Origin: Xestospongia muta
Taxonomy: Eukaryota; Porifera; Demospongiae; Haplosclerida; Petrosiidae
Direction of reading: 5' to 3'
DNA: 64,000 bases
Assembly (NCBI GenBank): GCA_963693285.1
Contig: OY848920.1
Coordinates: forward strand, 3,299,135-3,363,134
Shown here piece by piece: positions 48,853-60,700 of the stretch (positions within the stretch are counted from its first letter, which is position 1; the number at the start of each line of letters is the position of its first letter). The notes beneath the pieces were generated by a model. It saw only the letters and a program-made list of their open reading frames with translations, was not told the origin of the DNA and did no database searches. Both the position numbers and the translations under genes were made by a program.

Positions 48853-49331
48853 CTAGCTTGCATGTATTGAGCTAATATGCGTGTTTGAATATTTGTTGAT
48901 GCTACTCGTTTTGTTGTTGTTCTTGTTCTTGCTGTTGTTTTTGTTGTTGTTCCTGCTTTTGTTCTTGTTTAGGCTACTACTGTTGTTACTGTTGTTTTTG
49001 TTGCTGCTGTTGCTGTTGTTGTTGTTATTGTTGTTCTTATTCTTGTGTTTGTTCTTGCTGTTGTTGTTCTTGCTTTTGTTCCTGCTGTTGTCGTCGTCAT
49101 CGTTGTTGCTGTCGTTGTTGTTGTTTTTGCTGTGTGGTAAGAGATTTTTGGTCCTTCTTTTCTTTATCTTTGATATCCTTCCTTCCTTCAAATGACTTTG
49201 ATAGACTTGCTTTAATGACAAAACCAGTACATGAATTCATATGATTTACATGACCTGGAGGCACAGAACACAAGTAACTACATAAATATATGATAATGTC
49301 CAAGATATGGATAAATGTAAACTTCCTGATG
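48853..49331 (-). pseudogene. Expanded trinucleotide tract in a decayed exon
   Basis: A GTT-type repeat of about 250 bp (48,880-49,135) encodes, on the minus strand, long runs of Asn with Ser and Lys, or Gln in another frame. Just upstream the sequence (GFVIKASLSKSFEGRK and a Lys-rich tail) matches the exon at 50,325-50,539 (GFVGNPSLPMSSEGRK). So this is a paralogous exon whose end has been replaced or shifted by repeat expansion. Confidence 0.5.
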
Positions 49332-49879
49332 GACAATAGTCAATAGTTACACTTAAAGCATTAGAAAATGCTAAATTTAAAAGAAGATATGAGCTTGAGT
49401 GTATGATCACATATCTTGGTTACAATGCATAGTTAGAATGAGCCACTCTCATAATTGTAATTTTTAATATGTATTATTCAAAAACAGTTCAATACTCAAT
49501 CAGAATGTTTATTGTAAAGGTATATGTACATTTATTATCAGTCTTTAAGGCAAAACCTTGAGGAATTCAGAGAAGAACAAACTTGTAAATGCTTGCTTCA
49601 ACTTATAATTAATCAAACAGAATTTAGGCAGTCTCTCATGGAACAATATATGGAACTCTCAATATTTTTATCTAATCTTGCTCAAATATAGTAGTGTCAT
49701 TAAAGTTAGCCAGCACACACTTGGTCAATCAATAGCTGCCTAAGTTGCAATTTTACATTGTAAAAAATTTCTGTAATAATATATAATTGTAAAACTTTTA
49801 AACATTGCTTTCTTTTGGTCTTATTCAGTTCAATTATTATTAGTAAAGTAGAATGTATACATGTCTTTGTATAAAATAC

Positions 49880-50179
49880 CTGGTCTTGTAAAAAAACTTG
49901 GTATAAATTGATTGATATCAGACTGCATGTCTTGAGTTGCTCCAACTTTTGGAAAGCTTGCCATTGCTAATTTATTTGGTCGTCGTTTTTGTTGCAGTTG
50001 TTGTTTTATTTGCTGTTGTATCTGTAGTTGGTGGATTCCTTTTAGTTGCTGCTGCTGTTTTTGAAACTGTTTTTGCTGCTTCATTTGTTGTACAGTAGAT
50101 GTTGACTTTTGTAATGGCATTTTGATTGATTTATCACATGAGTATGGATAATTTGGACTGATACAATTTCTTCGTAAGC
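49880..50179 (-). CDS. Gln-rich exon, possible gene fragment
   Basis: A 300-nt exon (100 codons), phase 1 at both ends (acceptor GTCTGTAG, donor CCAG|GTATTT). The middle is Gln-rich (QQMKQQKQFQKQQQQ) with coiled-coil potential, flanked by basic residues (QQKRRPNK). No domain recognised. It could be part of the same gene fragment as the neighbouring linker exons. Confidence 0.4.
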
Positions 50180-50324
50180 CTACAGACATAGAGAGAGTGT
50201 GTAAATTAGTAAGAAATGTCTACACATTTACCAAGACAAGTTGGTGTTATCCATGAATGTGCACAACTTTTTTAAAAGAATGAAATTGAATAGGTTTGAT
50301 CTTATGCCGCATCATCTCCAGTTC

Positions 50325-50539
50325 TCAAGTTCGTATTCTTTTTGACTTAGGAGATTTTTGGTCATCTTTCTGTTTGTCTTTGACAGCCTTCCTTCCTTCA
50401 GATGACATAGGTAGACTTGGATTACCCACAAAACCAGAAGACATATTTATATGACGTGTATTAAGAGTAGGCACACTAGAATGCTCATGACCAGGTAAAG
50501 GTAATGATGATTTTTGAGTCATAGGAACATGTAAGTTTC
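50325..50539 (-). CDS. Ser/Lys-rich exon ending in a stop
   Basis: Starts in phase 1 after CCATTAG and reads NLHVPMTQKSSLPLPG to a stop after KSPKSKRIRT. The C terminus is basic. A possible internal donor (GTGG|GTAATC, phase 1) could let it join the Gln-rich exon instead. Confidence 0.4.
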
Positions 50540-50622
50540 CTAATGGACAATAGTCAATAGTAATGTTAAAACATTAGAAACTGCTAAATACAATAAAATA
50601 AATTCACTAATTCTTAATGTAC

Positions 50623-50694
50623 CTCTTGGAATATCAACATCAGCATCTTCAATTATATCATTACTTCCAATAGACTTATTATTAAAAGAGTTAC
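50623..50694 (-). CDS. Small acidic linker exon
   Basis: A 72-nt exon, phase 1 at both ends (acceptor TTTTTTTCCAG, donor G|GTACAT), encoding NSFNNKSIGSNDIIEDADVD and IPRG. Confidence 0.4.
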
Positions 50695-50898
50695 CTGGAA
50701 AAAAATATAAATCAAGCTTGTCATTGAGATTTGGTGATTTCTGAATTATAAAATGGACATATATAATAGAATAACACATCATCTACAGAATTTTTTGCAC
50801 CATACAAACAGACAGATTATAATTGGTAAATACCAATAGATCATTTTGATGATACTGTTTTTGCTATAAGAAAATTAGATTTTTATTATGTTTAATAC

Positions 50899-50961
50899 CT
50901 GACTTGTTAAGTCTTTCAAACAAAGTATAATAACTATTGTCACAGCTGTTGTATGAGGTAT
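50899..50961 (-). CDS. Small linker exon
   Basis: A 63-nt exon, phase 1 at both ends (acceptor CTTATTAG, donor G|GTATTA), encoding TSYNSCDNSYYTLFERLNKS. A further candidate exon (SISDIDSPLSNSSTK) lies at about 51,010-51,066. Confidence 0.35.
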
Positions 50962-51469
50962 CTAATAAGAAAAGCAGATAAAGTGTACATTTCCATGAAA
51001 AACTATTACTTGGTAATTTGGTTGAACTGTTAGATAAAGGAGAATCAATATCACTAATAGAACTAAAACAGAAGTATGCCATTTGATAGTTCTGTGGTTC
51101 TGAATTTGTCCATCACAGGCCGGGCAAACACAAGGTGCTGATCTCTTTTTTTTAGGTTGTGGTCATTGTAGAGTTTGATCCTCTGTTCGTGGTCCAGGAT
51201 TAAGTTCTACATCTCCAGACAAAATGAGAGAATCAAGAAACGTACAGTCGAAATTAGTGTAGTCAATTTTTCAAGCATCCATTTTCTTGTTAAGCTTATC
51301 CTCAGGTTACAAAGTGACAAACAATTGTGACAATTCCACACCCCAATGGAAACTCTCCATTGAAGTAGATCGATCATAATGTCTGTAAAATGGAGATCAC
51401 TAACATTTTAGTCAATTTTAACATACCTTTAAAAAGACAGAAGTTTGAGCAGCTCTGTTTTCAAACTCA

Positions 51470-51550
51470 ACAACTTTGAATTCAAAGGTGAGAAGCGGTA
51501 CGATGTTACAAGTGTGCGCATGCGTAATACCTAGGTCTCAATGTTGCCAG
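51470..51550. repeat. Dispersed repeat abutting the MULE element
   Basis: Partner of 16,139-16,212. The match stops at the first base of the transposon end, which supports the left border of that element. Confidence 0.65.
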
Positions 51551-51721
51551 GGTAAATAGAATATACGGACAGCGGATCACGGACTTGTATCAAGAAAGGC
51601 AATGAATAATATTAAAATCATATGAGGCAAGCCAATGAATAATTAAAATTACATGAACAAGATAAGCGTGTATGGTCGTGGATGCACAAAATAAGTATGT
51701 ACACACGAGGTCAGTCTGGTC

Positions 51722-54700
51722 ATGGATGATCCTGAAGAGATTGTGATAGTGTCCTCAGACTCTGAAAGGTTAGCCACAGCTTATATACTACTAAATCTTT
51801 AGCATAATCATTTTAGTGGGTTTAAAACCATTGAGAAAGACCAAGTAGTGATAACGGAATAGTCTCAGCTGAACCATCAAAAGAGTAAGCCACTACATAA
51901 TTAATGTACATGTACACTGATATAAAAGAGGGAATGGTCTGACTATAGTAGGGCTAGGAGTAGTATGGTCAGTTAGAGATTATACAAAACACTAGTATAT
52001 CTTCCTGTTGGATTAGTACTAAGCACAGCTCATAACCAAGTACATGAAGTATTGATTTGCAGTAGTTAAAGGATAAAAATGTTGTAAATAATTACATGAT
52101 GTTATATATTAACATGTATTTTATCATAATAGAGTGACAACTTGCCATAGTGGTAATCCTGATTGGCCTTATCTGATGAGTGATACAAATACTGAGAGCA
52201 CTCACTCCCTAGTTACTTTGATTATTGGACATGGAGTTTCAGAGAATAATATATGCAAGTCTATCCCAAAGAATGTGGAGAAAAACGCCAGCTTTTAAAT
52301 CAGTACTGAGAACCTGAAGAATCTCTAAGATGTAAGATGTGACGATAATGGTAGCTGGATTAATAATGGAGTTAGGAAGATTTATTTATGTATTCACCAT
52401 CATACAAATCCCAAAAAGCTCAACGTCACAGTCATCAAGTGTGGTGGGAAGGCTCCAAGTGTTCCACACTGGTGTTTGACCCATACAAATTTTTTTTAAA
52501 GACTCCAAGGATTTAAGAAAATCATTGGGTCACTCCAAAGTACATTTAAACTGACTTGAACTGACTTAACAATTCTTTTTCTGTACTAGATGAATTATAT
52601 TGCTAAACAAGTGGTTCGATACCAATTTACAAGTGAAGAACACACTCTTCCCAAAGTACCTCATGATAACTCATCTGGATCAACACCTTATAAGAGACAA
52701 CCTAAAAGTACCAGGGATCTATTAAAGGAACAAGTAGAAAATAGCAAACCTCAGGATGCATGCAGGCAGGTCGAAAATGAACTTAGTGGGATTGAAAGTA
52801 ATCAAATATCAACCAGCAGTCTGCCATGAAATACACAACAAGCAGCAAGTATGCGACAGAATCTGTTCAAAAGCAGAGTTCATAGTGATCCAATAATGGC
52901 TCTTATTGATTTACATAAAACAGAATGTCATTACTTTATCAGAGCATTGCAAGTGTTACCGACACTTGCTTGCATTTTGGCTACTGAGGAACAGTTACGC
53001 CAGCTGGTATTGAGCTGTACACACGAAAAATATTTAGAGTAATGCATTTTGACCCTTCATTTAATTTGGGAGAGTTTTTTGTGACTCCAATAGTATTGCC
53101 ACTAGTAAATTATACCCATCGAAAGGGTAAAGGAGGATGTCCAACATTCATAGGACCAGTTTTACTTCATCATTATATGCAACATAGTACGTACAGCTAT
53201 TTTCTAAATCAAATAACTTCATTAAAGCCCAAGGTTTAAATGTTAAAGCAGTTGAGACAGATGGTGAACTTGCCCTTTTGGAATGCATTGAAAGACCACA
53301 TACCTGGAGCTATTCATCTTCGTTGCTTAAAGCACATCAAAGATGCTATTGAACGCAAGTTATATGAACTAAAGTTTGACTCACAAAGCATTCATGTCAT
53401 AATCGATGACATTTTTGGATCTATTACAGATGGTATTCATGAACTTGGTCTCTCCGATGCTACTGATCAGGAAGACTTTTTCCAAAGTTGATGTCTCTTG
53501 AAAGTAAATGGAACGAGGTGGAAACAAATCATTATTATTTCTTGTTGGATGAACAACGAAATCCTGATTTTTATGATTGGCTCTGCGTTAACTACAGCAA
53601 TATTTCCTCCGAGAGCGTCATACAATGTGTAAGACAGCGTGCAGGATTAGGTAAACCACCTTCACCATTCTACAATAATTGCAGTAAGTCAATAAATAAG
53701 GTTATCAAACAGCATGTCCATCACCAGAAGAGGCCCTTACCGGTATTTGTAAAGGATCTGTATATACTACTGATTGAGGAACAGAGCAATAACATGAAAA
53801 AGGCAGACGTGCAAACTGGAGATTGGCATTTAAGAGATCAGCAAGACATACCTCAATTAACATGTGCCAGTGATTCCATATTGCAATCTTGTATGATCGA
53901 CAAAGGAATTCTTGATTCAATTTGGGAAAAAGCTGCTCAATTAGTTCATTCAGAAGGTTTCATCACACCAATTCCAGGTGATTTAGGAGGGAAGGGGAAA
54001 ATGGTAGCTAGCTCATATGGTGACTGTTGTCCGAAAGAATGTTTCTGTGTTTGTGTGTGATCAGCACTGCCCGAGATACACTGCATATAAATTTCGTCCT
54101 CATACAATTGCTGTTGCTGAAGTGAATGGTTGTTTGAAGGACTACATTAAAGAGATTAAGACAACTCCAAACATGTCCAAACTTGCCTACCATGGATTAA
54201 AAGAAGGTGCGGGAGAAAAGGGTGGAAAACCAAAGCCCAAAAGGCAACATTTCTCTTCTTCAGTGAGTGACCTCCAAGTGAGGGTTAAATTGGATGAAAG
54301 CAGTTGGCCGAAATCACATATACATGTATAACTCCACCCAGCACTCATACTTTTGGAGATCAGCAAACTGTGTCACCATCACCTACATACACATCTATGA
54401 CTCTACCCAGCACTCGTACTCCTGGAGGTCAGCAAACTGTGTCACCATCACCTACATACACATCTATGACTCCACCCAGCACTCGTACTCCTTGAGGTCA
54501 GCAAACTGTGTCACCATCACCTACATATACATCTATAACTCCACCCAGCACTCGTACTCCTGGAGGTCAGCAAACTGTGTCACAGTCTGTGGCTCCACCT
54601 TCTATTTTACGATCACCTTCAGCCCAGCCATATACTTTAAAGGAACTTACAGGATTAATCAAAGTATGCTCTGGATGCAGGCTTGGATACAGCAATAGAA

Positions 54701-54741
54701 ACCCACCCTTTGATGTTTGTTTAGTTCATCAAGAAACATGA
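51722..54741 (+). pseudogene. MULE-type transposase, broken
   Basis: Starts with MDDPEEIVIVSSDSE and a GT donor at 51,769. Further parts are in several frames: DDNGSWINNGVRKIY (52,340-52,400), FDPSFNLGEFFVTP and FIGPVLLHHY (53,042-53,239), AIHLRCLKHIKDAIE (53,300-53,360), and FYNNCSKSINKVIK (53,670-53,720). The FNLGEF-type Asp and the LRC-x2-H pattern are typical of the MULE DDE domain. The SWIM-like Cys/His motif near 54,060 (CDQHCPRYTAYKF then PH) has Arg where the third Cys is expected. Stops or frame changes occur near 52,310, 52,829, 53,042, 53,239, 53,490 and 54,055. It moved DNA once; it cannot now be translated as one protein. Confidence 0.75.
54324..54600 (+). repeat. Coding-type 69-bp tandem repeat in the MULE transposase
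   Basis: Four units of about 69 bp, each encoding QQTVSPSPTYTSMTPPST and a TPGG-like end. Unit length is a multiple of three, so it would extend a Pro/Ser/Thr-rich region without a frameshift. One unit carries a TGA where Gly is expected. Confidence 0.85.
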
Positions 54742-55021
54742 GCAATAAAAAATCCAAATGTGTACAAATGAAGGATTCAGCATTCACATCTGATCAGTTA
54801 ATTATACCAGTTAACTTGTAAGGGAAAATAAAAAGTAATCCTGCTTATGGAGCTCTTATCTTACAAGAGTTTGGTCTCAACATTCATTAATTTAAAACTC
54901 AGTTAAGACACTAACTTGTCCCTTGTAGTATTACAATTATTTCATTTATCATTTTCAGTCATGTCAGCAATAATAATTAAGAATAGAAAGCAAGAGTTGT
55001 ACAGATAGGAATATCATAGTA

Positions 55022-55203
55022 GTGGGTGCTTCTTGGTGTAACTTGACCGATGATGTAAGAACTTGTCCTATGATGACATCACTATGTGTCATAGAGTTAA
55101 TAATGTTAGGTTGGGTTTAGAGTTTAGGTGATGTCATCAATATGATGATATCACTACGTGTGATTTCATTACATGTCATAGTTAAGTTACACCAAGAACC
55201 ACA
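55022..55203. mobile_element. Small MITE nested in the MULE
   Basis: About 182 bp with inverted ends sharing CTTGGTGTAACTT (left GTGGGTGCTTCTTGGTG, reversed right GTGTGGTTCTTGGTG). No coding capacity. Target duplication not clear. Confidence 0.6.
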
Positions 55204-55556
55204 CATAGTAGTAGACGCCATTGTGTGATTGATAACCTGCTAATCACATGCAAATCACATGAACTCATGATCCGAGTCCGTGTTCTGCAATCCGTATATT
55301 CTATTTACCATTTCTTGGAAAATAGTATACTCTAGGAATACTCCGTCAACTATGACGTCAAGATCCTTTTACCTCAATGTTAGATTAATTGTGATGGCTA
55401 CTTGTAGTACTGATAAAAACTTTTCTGCTGATCTACTGTAAACTCTAAAGAAGCTAGGAACCAGCTGTTTGAATGCCTCTAAGTCTGCAAGAGATTTCTC
55501 TAGAGACACAATTCGAAGTTTGCACTTAATACAAATATATAAAGAGAGACCATGAT

Positions 55557-56454
55557 CAGTGGCGTAGCCAAGCCCGGGCCAGGTAGGGCCCGGGCCCTAC
55601 CAATAGCTTTATAGGCCCTAGCAATCGATATTGTATTTAATTATATTCATGCTCATTAATGATAATATAATTAGTAATAAATTAAGTAGAATTAAGGGTG
55701 TGGCATGTCCCACCTAATCAACGTGAGTCAACATGTCGAGGTAGCTGACATTTTACAATTGTAGCCAATCAGTCCAATCTTCTCGTACTCGCGAATGTTC
55801 TTCTCCAGGTTCTCCCAGTGCCAGCTCACCATCCTCTTCATCACCTTCCACGTCATGTGAGAGCCAGGTACCACCCGACGTTGCACAAGGCCCAGCTTTC
55901 TCACCTGTTCGGCCAAGAAGCATAACTTTTCCCTCAAGAAATGTTTCGGGAAAACTTCTTTCTTGTCTTGATACCATTGCGATGGAGACAGTCTTGGCAA
56001 AGCGAGCCCTCAAAGACAAGGATATGACTAGCCTTAATTATGTTATCCATGAAGTTTATCAGTTAAAGGCTGCTTTTCCTTCTCTATTGAAACTCTTACA
56101 AATTACACAGACAATTGCAGTTAGTACTGCAGAGTGTCAACGGAGTTTTTCAGCCCTTAAAAGGATAAAAACATACCTGAGATCCACAATGTCAAATGAT
56201 AGACTGTCTAACCTTGCCATCTTGTCCATTGAAAAAGACTTATCTAAGAACATATCTTTGGAAGTGGTGGAAGAATTCAGCCGTATTGGTAGTGTTAGCC
56301 GTAGAATTGTACTTGCATATATAATACTTATCTTTAATTAAGGCGTTAGCCACGCCTTCTAATGAAATTAATTACTCGAAAAAATTTTCGGCGCGCTTCG
56401 CGCGCCAATCATCCTCCTTGCCCTACCAATCACACATCCCTAGCTACGCCACTG
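55557..56454 (+). mobile_element. hAT-type element, internally deleted
   Basis: 898 bp with ends CAGTGGCGTAGC and GCTACGCCACTG, the classic hAT terminus, flanked by an exact 8-bp duplication (ACCATGAT at 55,549-55,556 and 56,455-56,462). It carries the two ends of a transposase gene joined by an internal deletion. GC-rich palindromic bases (GGGCCCGGGCCC) lie just inside the left end. Confidence 0.9.
55735..56341 (+). pseudogene. Remnant of a hAT transposase (N-terminal tail plus hATC domain)
   Basis: An open frame without a clear ATG at its start runs from about 55,738 through a Ser/Pro-rich tail (SQVPPDVAQGPAFSP), typical of TTF-type hAT proteins, into LKAAFPSLLKLLQITQTIAV and ECQRSFSALKRIKTYLRSTM, the C-terminal dimerisation (hATC) domain. 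The DDE catalytic core is missing. The METVLAK Met at 55,982 could start a product of 119 residues with hATC alone. Confidence 0.75.
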
Positions 56455-56462
56455 ACCATGAT

Positions 56463-57418
56463 CTCTCGAAACGATAACATCAAGCAAAGAAGTTATTCGA
56501 GAAACCCAGTTGTTTTGCATCCCAACAGCACTGAACAAGTTTGTTGCTCTTTTGGCTTCCTATACATCACTGCTTAACCGACAAACTCGACTAGCCATGC
56601 TTAAACTCGTGTAGTGAATGAAACGTCATCATTATAAACCTAGCCCATCGATTCGTCATTTAATTGAAAAAGTAGTAATTATGATGTCATGTTTTAATAA
56701 TTAGGCGCATGCGCAAGTAGTAGTCACCAGGCGTTCTACGAGGCTAATACCTGTATGATATATATAGCAGCTCTTATTGTGGGCATGACAACAGAAACAG
56801 CCCCACCTTTGTTATCACCTACAAGCACGTGGCTTGCTGCTCCAAATATAAGATACTATGGTTGCCTGGACAGGACTTAGTTGGCTTAGAGCGAACCATT
56901 TAGTAAGTATATAACTAAAATAAACAATGAAATAGCTATGTAACATTCAGTAATTATATGCATAATGCTGTACACATATCTCTTAATATAAGGCTGCACA
57001 GTATAGTCTCGTACACAGACCTACAATATTTTCCTATTGTTTGTAGGTCTGGGTATAAGACTACATTCTGCTTGGACTAGTCTGGCATTATTCGCTAAAT
57101 TGCATAGAGCAAATGTAGTCCCGGGACACCAGTATGTATCATTCATGCACACTACAAATATTTGTAGCCCAATCAGATTGCAGCATCAAAAATAACAGTG
57201 AAAGACATACCTTGGTGGTTTTGAGTGTAAACACAGATATGTACAGCACTCAAAAATGAAAATCGGCAAGTCACTGCACAAATTTCTCCTGTCATTTGTC
57301 CTGTTAGTAACACTTTCATTACAGTTAAAGAGTTGTAGACATTTTCTCTTCATTAGCATATATAATTTTCACATGTGTCTGAACCCACTCAGCAAGCACC
57401 TCACTAAAACAAACTTAC
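56463..57418. other. No gene recognised
   Basis: AT-rich DNA between the hAT element and the LTR retrotransposon. Only short open frames; nothing with a family pattern. Confidence 0.5.
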
Positions 57419-57707
57419 TGTTATAATGTTGTATATAATGGGCTAGTTATACTATCATTTAGTTATTACTAGTTATTATTTAGTGTTATCAGTATTACAT
57501 CATGCTATGTAATGTGAGTCATTGTTGCGTATGTGTTATAATTTATTATTACATAATCATTTGTGTATATAAGTGCATGCTTTTAACTTTGATAAAAAAG
57601 GAATAGAGTAGAGATTTTAACCTTTCCAAAAGTTGTAATTCTTTTCCTTCTCGCTCTCCTCGTGGCTTTTCCTTGCCCTTCCCGCTCTCTCCGACTCGGT
57701 CACTACA
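57419..57707 (+). repeat. 5' LTR
   Basis: 289 bp, TG to CA. I count four differences from the 3' LTR, all purine transitions (A/G), so insertion was recent. The U3/R region contains a TATATAAG-like box near 57,567. Confidence 0.9.
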
Positions 57708-57767
57708 TTGGCGACGAGGGTATCTGGACTTTATTGTTACTAGCGTGCTTACTACAACTTCAGTGCG

Positions 57768-60700
57768 ATGGCATCAGCAGCACATGGTCAGATGACCTCC
57801 TTCGATTCCTCTAAAGAGACATGGTCGTCCTACTCCGAAAGGCTCGACTTTTACCTTACTGCAAATAAGATTACCGACGCTAAGGTCAAGAGAGCTGTTT
57901 TCGTTACCGTTATTGGCGCTCGCACTTATGGACTACTGAAGAGTTTGCTACAACCGAAGTCTCCAACAGATGACGATATTACCTTACAGAGAATGAAAGA
58001 TGTCTTGGCAGCGCACTTCAACCCTAAACCTTCTCCTATCACACAGCGATACAAGTTTCACACTAGAGAAAGACATGAGGGCGAGTCAGTGGCAACCTAT
58101 GTTGCAGAATTGCGAGCACTGGGAGAGCATTGTGATTTTGGGGATACACTGGATAAGATGATACGTGATAGACTGGTATGTGGCATAAATAACCCCCGTA
58201 TTCAACGAAGACTATCGTATGAGGTAGCATTTCAGAAAGCACAAGCAATGGAAGTAGCAGCACTTGACGTCTCCAAGATGTCACCTCAGAAACCTTCACA
58301 ACCTTCAAACCCAGTACACAATTTTCGAAACAAACCCGAACCACACAGACAGAGAAAGATAGAATGTTATCGATGTGGAGCAGAACACTACGCTAACAAA
58401 TGCAAGTTTATAAATGTGGATTGAAGTGCATGTGGGAAAAATGGCCATTTGGCAAGAGTCTGTCGTAGCAAGAGAGATAAACCAGCAGATAGTGGCAAGA
58501 AAGATAACCCTTCAGACAGCAGAACACCTTCAAAGGATACGCCAGATCAACCTAGGCAAGGCCATAAGGGATATAAAAACAAACATCACCCAACACACAC
58601 CTTAGACAGTCAACCTCCGCCCCCATCTCCTGTAGACTCTGATGAAGACTACGCCTTGTTTACATTGTCTTCTAACACCAAACCCATTGTGGTGTCTCCT
58701 AAAGTAAACAATACTGACCTTTTAATGGAACTGGACACTGGTGCCTCCTTCTCTATTATTAATGAAACCACATACTCCTCCTTCACTAATGCATTCCCTC
58801 CTCTTTCCCCTTCTACAGTGATACTTACTACTTACACTGGAGAAAAGATTACTTCATTAGGCATGGTAGATGTGGAAGTCTCCTACCAAGGACAGAATGT
58901 TACACTACCACTGTTAATTGTTCCAGGAAAGGGGCCTAACCTTATGGGCAGGAACTGGCTTGAACATATTAAACTAAACTGGTCTGAATTGCATAATGTT
59001 AATTGTCCTTTATTTTCTTTAGGTAACGTACTCAAGACTCATGACGCAGTTTTTCGATCCGAACTCGGTAAATTACAAGGGATCTCCACTAAACTTCACA
59101 TAGCACCCGATGCTCGTCCACGTTTCTTCCGTCCACGACCTGTCGCACTCTCACTCAAAGAGAAAGTACTTAACGAAATTAGTCGTTTAGAAAATTTGGG
59201 AGTTATTACCCCTGTAAAGTATTCAGACTGGGCCGCTCCGATCGTTCCAATTGTTAAAGAACATGGTTCTATTCGTTTATGTGGCGATTATAAAGTTACA
59301 ATTAATCCGGTTCTTCTCACTGATACATATCCTCTGCCAAGAGTAGATGATCTTTTCGCTGCACTTTCTGGTGGCAAGATTTTCTCCAAACTAGACTTAA
59401 AACATGCATATCTTTAAGTACCCTTGGACGACTCCTCAAAGAAATATACTACTATTAATACACCGAAAGGTCTCTATCAGTACGAAAGATTACCATTTGG
59501 AGTGTCCTCTGCACCTTCCCTATTTCAGAGAATTATAGAAAATCTACTAAGCGATTTAAAACACGTATGCGTTTACATTGATGATATACTCATAACAGGA
59601 GTTGACGAATCCGATCATTTACGTAATTTACAAACCATTTTACAGAAACTACAAGAAGCCGGTTTAACACTAAAGAAATCTAAATGCAAATTTGCCGTTT
59701 CATCCGTCGAATATCTGGGACACGTGATTGACTCAGAAGGACTTCACCCAGCAGAATCAAAGATTTGAGCAATGCGAGACGCACCAACACCCACTAATGT
59801 AACTGAATTAAAGTCTTTCTTAGGATTGTTAAACTATTATCACAAATTTTTACCAGATTTAGCAACACAACTAGCACCACTCCACAACTTGCTATGTCAA
59901 AACGCTAAGTGGAGCTGGACCTGTATCCATGATGAAGCCTTTACTCAGGCTAAGTCATTACTGCATTCATCTTCATTGTTAGTTCATTATGATGAGAACA
60001 AACCTCTCATTATCGCTTGCGACGCTTCTCCATATGGTGTAGGAGCAGTACTCAGTCATCGTATGGCTGACGGATCTGAATTACCCGTTGCTTATGCATC
60101 AAGATCGTTATCACCAGCAGAAAAAAAATATTCACAGCTTGAAAAAGAAGCTTTAGCAGTCATTTTTTCAATAAGGAAATTTCACGATTATGTATATGGT
60201 AGAAAATTCATACTTTACTCTGATCACAAGCCTTTACAATATCTATTAAGTGAGTCTAAACAGACACCAACTCATGCTTCATCACGTATTCAGAGATGGG
60301 CTCTGATATTATCTGCATACAAGTATACCATACAATACAAACCAGGAAAGAACCTCTCTCACGCCGACGCACTTAGCCGTCTCCCACTTCCTGATTGTCC
60401 TACAACAGTACCGATGCCTCAAGACGTAGTGTCTACGTTAAATCATATTTCAGAATCAATTATTTCAATTGCAAAAATTCAACAATGGACAGACAAAGAT
60501 CCAGTATTATCTCGTTTACGTGCACTTGTACTCTCAGGAGGGCAACTCCCTACAGATGTACCAGAAATGAAACAGTATAGTCACATTTTTACAGAACTCA
60601 GTGTAGCTGATGGTTGTTTACTCAGGGGATCACGAGTTATTATTCCTTTACCTGGTCGATCTACAATACTTTCCCAACTCCATGAAACCCACTCTGGGAT

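Larger units (their letters stand above)
51551..55309 (+). mobile_element. Mutator-like (MULE) DNA transposon, decayed
   Basis: Inverted ends: left GGTAAATAGAATATACGGA and the same sequence reversed at the right (55,291-55,309), with a second matching block (CACGGACT) inside. Between them is a degraded transposase gene. No 8-11 bp target duplication could be found, perhaps through mutation or because the borders lie a few bases off. A small MITE (55,022-55,203) is nested near the right end. Confidence 0.7.

Noticed and set aside
48881..49195. Plus-strand frame with about 100 residues of Leu and Phe
   Set aside because: It is the complement of the GTT/AAC trinucleotide tract. A Leu/Phe run is the automatic product of that repeat, not a membrane protein.
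55728..56019. Minus-strand frames of about 90 codons in the hAT element
   Set aside because: They are complements of the plus-strand Ser/Pro-rich hAT transposase tail, which joins in frame to a recognisable hATC domain.
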